From Thermococcus sp. EP1 (GTDB taxonomy: Archaea > Methanobacteriota_B > Thermococci > Thermococcales > Thermococcaceae): 64,000 nucleotides of DNA. Position 1 is the first letter of the stretch; each line of letters starts with the position of its first letter. This document shows positions 60,803 to 64,000 of the stretch, in pieces. The stretch covers positions 48,402 to 112,401 of the forward strand of contig NZ_JXCG01000007.1 in assembly GCF_001317345.1 (NCBI RefSeq), written 5' to 3'. The notes below the pieces were generated by a model, which saw only the letters and a program-made list of their open reading frames with translations, made no database searches and was not told the origin of the DNA. A program made the translations under genes and the position numbers.

Positions 60803-61801
60803 ATGGCTGAGATCCCAAAAGAAAAACTGTTGTGGATATATGAAGCAATGGTTAAGATAAGGGAACATGAAGAGCGGGTTGCAGAACTTTTCGCTCAAGG
60901 CAAGATACCAGGGTTCGTTCACTTATACATTGGAGAAGAGGCAGTAGCAACGGGAGTAATGGCTCACCTAAGAAAGGACGATTTTATAACGAGTACTCAC
61001 AGAGGGCATGGACATTTTATTGCAAAAGGGGGCAACATTAAGGCCTCAATGGCGGAGTTATTTGGAAAAGCTACTGGGATATGCAAAGGAAAAGGAGGAT
61101 CAATGCACATAGCTGATTTGGATGTCGGCGAGCTAGGAGCAAATGGTATAGTCGGCGGTGGAATTCCTCATGCGGTAGGCGCAGCATTAGGGATAAAGCT
61201 AAATGGTTTAGACAGTGTCGCTGTGGCGTTCTTTGGAGATGGAGCATCTAACCAGCAAAACTTCCACGAGGCAATAAACCTTGCTGCGATTTGGAAACTT
61301 CCGGTTGTATTTGTATGTGAAAACAACCTCTATCAAATTTCTCTTCCCTACTCAAAGCAGCAAGTGATAAAAAGTGTTGCTGAAAGGGCAGCAGCCTATG
61401 GAATTCCTGGAGTTAGTGTAGATGGCCAAGACGTTTTTGCAGTTTATGAGGTTGCTAAAGAAGCAATAGAGAGAGCTAGGAGGGGAGAGGGACCAACTCT
61501 AATAGAGGCAAAAACCTACAGGTTCAGGGGACACTTTGAGGGAGATCCTGAAATATATAGATCAAGAGACGAGGTAAAGTGGTGGAGAGAGAACAAAGAT
61601 CCCATAGTGATTTTCGAGAGAACCGTTCTGGAGAAAGGCCTCTTAAGCAAAGAAGAACTTGAGGGGATCAAAGAGAAAGTTAAGAATGAAATTGAAGAGT
61701 CCATAAGGTTTGCTGAGGAAAGCCCATGGCCCAAACCGGAAGAAGTTCTTGAAGATGTATTCTCAACCCCAACAAAGGGGGTGTTGGTATGGCAGTGGTA
61801 A
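60803..61801 (+). CDS. 2-oxoacid (acetoin/pyruvate-type) dehydrogenase E1 alpha subunit, set 2
   Basis: A 332-residue E1 alpha, paralogous to the protein at 55126. THRGHGHFIAKGG, CKGKGGSMHIADL, GDGASNQQNFHEAINLAA (GDG at 145-147) ending in the canonical ENN, and YRFRGHFEGDPEIYR are all present. GAGGGGAGGGAG precedes the ATG. It is divergent from the lipoyl/E2/AcoX operon, which may supply the same carriers to both E1s. Substrate preference versus set 1 cannot be read; the two alphas are clearly diverged around residues 20-45. Confidence 0.92.
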   Translation: MAEIPKEKLLWIYEAMVKIREHEERVAELFAQGKIPGFVHLYIGEEAVATGVMAHLRKDDFITSTHRGHGHFIAKGGNIKASMAELFGKATGICKGKGGSMHIADLDVGELGANGIVGGGIPHAVGAALGIKLNGLDSVAVAFFGDGASNQQNFHEAINLAAIWKLPVVFVCENNLYQISLPYSKQQVIKSVAERAAAYGIPGVSVDGQDVFAVYEVAKEAIERARRGEGPTLIEAKTYRFRGHFEGDPEIYRSRDEVKWWRENKDPIVIFERTVLEKGLLSKEELEGIKEKVKNEIEESIRFAEESPWPKPEEVLEDVFSTPTKGVLVWQW

Positions 61802-62772
61802 GGGAAATCACCTTTGCAGAAGCCCTTAATGAAGCGCTAGACTATGAAATGTCCAAGGATCCAAAGGTTGTTGTGATGGGTGAAGACGTGGGAAGATATG
61901 GAGGTATCTTTGGTGTTACAAAGGGACTCATTGATAAGTATGGGGAGGAAAGAGTTAAAGATACACCCATAGCAGAAAGCGGATTTATAGGAACAGGAGT
62001 AGGAGCCGCTGCGGCAGGTTTGTTAAGGCCTGTTGTGGAGCTAATGTTCATAGACTTTCTTGGGGTAGCATATGATCAGATTTACAACCAAGCGGCTAAA
62101 ATGAAGTACATGTTTGGAGGAAAGGCCAAGATTCCAATAGTGATTAGAACAGTCTCTGGAGCAGGAGCAAGCGCTGCAGCACAACACTCTCAATCGTTGC
62201 ATGCGCTCTTCATCCATGTCCCAGGATTAAAGGTGGTTATGCCCTCCACTCCATATGATGCCAAGGGGTTGCTAATATCTTCAATTGAAGATGATGATCC
62301 AGTGATTTTCATCGAGCATAAGATGCTCTATGGAATTAAAGGGCCGGTTCCAGAGGAAGCCTATTCAATTCCTCTTGGTGAGGCTGATGTTAAGAAAGAG
62401 GGAAAAGACGTCACAGTTGTAGCAACAGCTTTAATGGTTCACAGAGCCCTAGAAGTTGCGAACAAACTTGAAGAGGAGGGAATAAGCGTTGAGGTCATCG
62501 ATCCAAGAACTCTTGTACCGTTAGATGCCGAAACTATTCTCAATTCCATAAAGAAAACTGGAAAGCTTGTTGTAGTGGATGAGGCCTATCCAAGGTGCAG
62601 CTTTGCTACGGATATAGCAGCCTTAGCCGTTAGTAAAGCTTTTGAGAGCTTAAAAGCTCCAGTTAAGCTTGTTACAGCTCCAGCTACACCAGTTCCCTTC
62701 AGCCCAGCTCTAGAAAAAGAGTGGATGCCAAGTACGGAGAAAATTGAAAAGGCAATTCGGGAGATTCTTTGA
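61789..62772 (+). CDS. 2-oxoacid dehydrogenase E1 beta subunit, set 2
   Basis: A 327-residue E1 beta. VVMGEDVGRYGGIFGVTKGL, DTPIAESGFIGTGVGAAAAGL, MFIDFLGVAYDQIYNQAAKMKYMFGG and AAQHSQSLHALFIHVPGLKVVMPS match the set 1 protein throughout. It overlaps the alpha gene by 13 bases behind GGGGGTGTTGGT, so expression is coupled. It completes the second E1 heterotetramer. Confidence 0.93.
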   Translation: MAVVREITFAEALNEALDYEMSKDPKVVVMGEDVGRYGGIFGVTKGLIDKYGEERVKDTPIAESGFIGTGVGAAAAGLLRPVVELMFIDFLGVAYDQIYNQAAKMKYMFGGKAKIPIVIRTVSGAGASAAAQHSQSLHALFIHVPGLKVVMPSTPYDAKGLLISSIEDDDPVIFIEHKMLYGIKGPVPEEAYSIPLGEADVKKEGKDVTVVATALMVHRALEVANKLEEEGISVEVIDPRTLVPLDAETILNSIKKTGKLVVVDEAYPRCSFATDIAALAVSKAFESLKAPVKLVTAPATPVPFSPALEKEWMPSTEKIEKAIREIL

Positions 62773-62797
62773 CTTTTAATTTTATTCTATAGACATT

Positions 62798-63220
62798 TTA
62801 AACCTCGTATATCTCTGTTTCCATCCTTTTTGCTTTTTCTACATAAACTCTCTTGAAGCGTACCTTATTGTATGAAATAATTGCTATTATTGCATAGGGA
62901 TCGCATTTTCCACCAAGCAAGTGTCCTCCATAGACATTATTGTTTTTATCTGCAATGCTTACATGGAGATGGGCTCTTGGAGCAGTTTCTTGGAGATATC
63001 CTGTTATCGAGACTATTTCATAGATTCCTTCAAATTTTTTCCGCATATATCCAGTACCAGTGTAATACCCTATTTCTAAATCTTTTAGCATTCCAATACC
63101 TGAGATAATCATCCCGGCTTTGATGTTTTCGTTTTCTGCAACTTTTGTTAATCCATTTAGAAGATCTTCGTCTCTTTCTAGTTTTACTATCAAGTACTCA
63201 TTATCTCTCTTAATGTACAT
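62798..63220 (-). CDS. DUF296/PPC-domain protein
   Basis: The 140-residue protein fits the PPC (DUF296) trimeric fold: YLIVKLERDEDLLNGLTKVAENENIKAGMIISGIGMLKDLEIGYY, GIYEIVSITGYLQE, RAHLHVSIADKNNNVYGGHLLGGKCDPYAIIAII with the conserved HxH and GGH. In plants this domain accompanies AT-hooks; in prokaryotes it stands alone with unknown function. Convergent with E1 beta set 2; about 50 bases separate its start from the PEP-utilising gene. Confidence 0.88.
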   Translation of the reverse strand: MYIKRDNEYLIVKLERDEDLLNGLTKVAENENIKAGMIISGIGMLKDLEIGYYTGTGYMRKKFEGIYEIVSITGYLQETAPRAHLHVSIADKNNNVYGGHLLGGKCDPYAIIAIISYNKVRFKRVYVEKAKRMETEIYEV

Positions 63221-63270
63221 TATAGAAGCCCCCTAAAGCATAAATAAAAATAATTAAAAATTCAAAAAAC

Positions 63271-64000
63271 TCATTCTTCTTCTAAAACAGTTACTATACC
63301 ATTTATTCCATCCAAGCGCACTTTCATACCATCTTTGAGCATCCTGGTAGCTATTCTTGTACTCACTACACAGGGGATACCAAATTCTCTTGAAACTATT
63401 GCTGGGTGAGAGGACAGTCCTCCACTGTTTGTTATTACTCCCTTTATTTTTGGATATACTGAAATCCATGCTGGGCTTGTTATGTCACAAACAAGAATGT
63501 CTCCATCTTCAACTTTGTCGAATTCATGTGGTCCCTCTACTACTTTAACGACTCCTTCTATTACCTTTGGTGCTCCTGCTGCGAGACCTTTTAAGATTTT
63601 GGCCTTACCAGTCTTTGCAAGTTCATATGTTTCTTTTTCTTGTTGTAGTTTTTCAAGGCTCCATCCCCATAGTCCCTGCTTGTATGGCTCTTCTTTGATG
63701 GACCATTCTGTAATTGTACCTACATAAGGAGCTGGGATAATTTCTTTAGCTTTTTCTCTTTCTTCTTTCCTCTGCTTGACTAAAGCTTTGGCATCAATTT
63801 CTGAGGGATCTGCAAATAGTGTTCTTATCTCATCATACTTCAGGTAAAGTATGTCGTAGGGCTCTTCTAACAGGCCTTCTTTTACAAACTTCTTTCCTAA
63901 CTCTCTAAGTACGTATTTTGCAGCTGCGTTTGTTTGTTGGTCAATGTAGAAGTGGTGGTTTGGTGTTAGTGGTGCCATTCTAATAGCCCTCTCCATTTTC
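63271..64000 (-). CDS. PEP-utilising enzyme, C-terminal part with mobile (swivelling) phosphohistidine domain, partial
   Basis: At least 243 residues are visible; the frame is open to base 64000, so the N-terminus lies outside the window (an ATG at 63996 is probably internal). TNSGGLSSHPAIVSREFGIPCVVSTR is the phospho-His site of PEP synthase/PPDK-type enzymes, and GMKVRLDGINGIVTVLEEE is the typical end of that mobile domain. The upstream helical part (LTPNHHFYIDQQTNAAAKYVLRELGKKF) resembles linker regions of PEP-synthase-related phosphotransferases. A true PEP synthase would continue after this domain with a PEP-binding barrel; here the protein stops, so it is a rearranged or split relative. 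Confidence 0.8.
   Translation of the reverse strand, partial: KMERAIRMAPLTPNHHFYIDQQTNAAAKYVLRELGKKFVKEGLLEEPYDILYLKYDEIRTLFADPSEIDAKALVKQRKEEREKAKEIIPAPYVGTITEWSIKEEPYKQGLWGWSLEKLQQEKETYELAKTGKAKILKGLAAGAPKVIEGVVKVVEGPHEFDKVEDGDILVCDITSPAWISVYPKIKGVITNSGGLSSHPAIVSREFGIPCVVSTRIATRMLKDGMKVRLDGINGIVTVLEEE

Noticed and set aside
55126..62772. Dihydrolipoamide dehydrogenase (E3) within the cluster
   Set aside because: No frame carries the GGGYIG/CxxxxC flavoprotein disulfide reductase motifs, so E3 must be elsewhere or replaced.

Overview
The window looks like chromosomal DNA of a hyperthermophilic euryarchaeon of the order Thermococcales, probably an AT-rich Thermococcus. The evidence is the tungsten-type glyceraldehyde-3-phosphate:ferredoxin oxidoreductase, non-phosphorylating GAPN, bifunctional FBP aldolase/phosphatase, TrmB-family regulators, archaeal Taw2, GGTGAT-type ribosome binding sites and TATA-type promoters. 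The species is inference. I saw no rRNA, tRNA, insertion sequence or CRISPR array.

Layout. 1-2.7 kb: a truncated membrane protein and a large glycosidase-like lipoprotein. 2.75-6.9 kb: a NifX-like protein divergent from an FmdE-like protein and a FecBCD-type ABC importer, suggesting molybdenum/tungsten or iron uptake. 6.9-11.6 kb: ferritin-like/VIT iron proteins, a small wHTH and a rubrerythrin around gapN. 11.7-15.7 kb: the central glycolysis/gluconeogenesis genes fbp, gor and tpiA. TGM-like operators sit upstream of the TATA box of fbp and downstream of the TATA box of gor. 15.7-24.2 kb: a sugar ABC transporter with a TrmB-family regulator, two Gfo/Idh oxidoreductases and a GT78/GT81-like glycosyltransferase; the two cluster promoters share an inverted repeat. 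24.2-33.8 kb: a TOPRIM-like protein, TauE, tandem MFS carriers with near-identical promoters, a RecJ-like DHH protein, asparaginase, and an MFS-PadR pair with a stacked palindromic operator. 33.9-48.8 kb: mostly housekeeping and RNA-modification genes, a C/D box sRNA at 42.7 kb, and one gene-poor stretch (47.03-47.55 kb). 48.8-55 kb: a Trm11-like methyltransferase, threonine synthase, membrane proteins, an SplB-like radical SAM protein and an M23-like peptidase.

55.1-62.8 kb is the most unusual part. It carries a 2-oxoacid/acetoin dehydrogenase-like system: two complete E1 alpha/beta pairs, two free-standing lipoyl-domain proteins, an E2 with no lipoyl domain, a lipoate ligase lacking its C-terminal domain, an AcoX-like kinase-fold protein and a Lin0512-family protein. 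Thermococcales normally oxidise 2-oxoacids with ferredoxin oxidoreductases, so a lipoyl-dependent complex with separated swinging arms, and no E3 visible here, is worth following up. The window ends with a DUF296 protein and a PEP-utilising enzyme cut by the right edge.

Work was by eye. Family names come from recognised motifs, not database searches; start codons were chosen from ribosome binding sites and promoter spacing.
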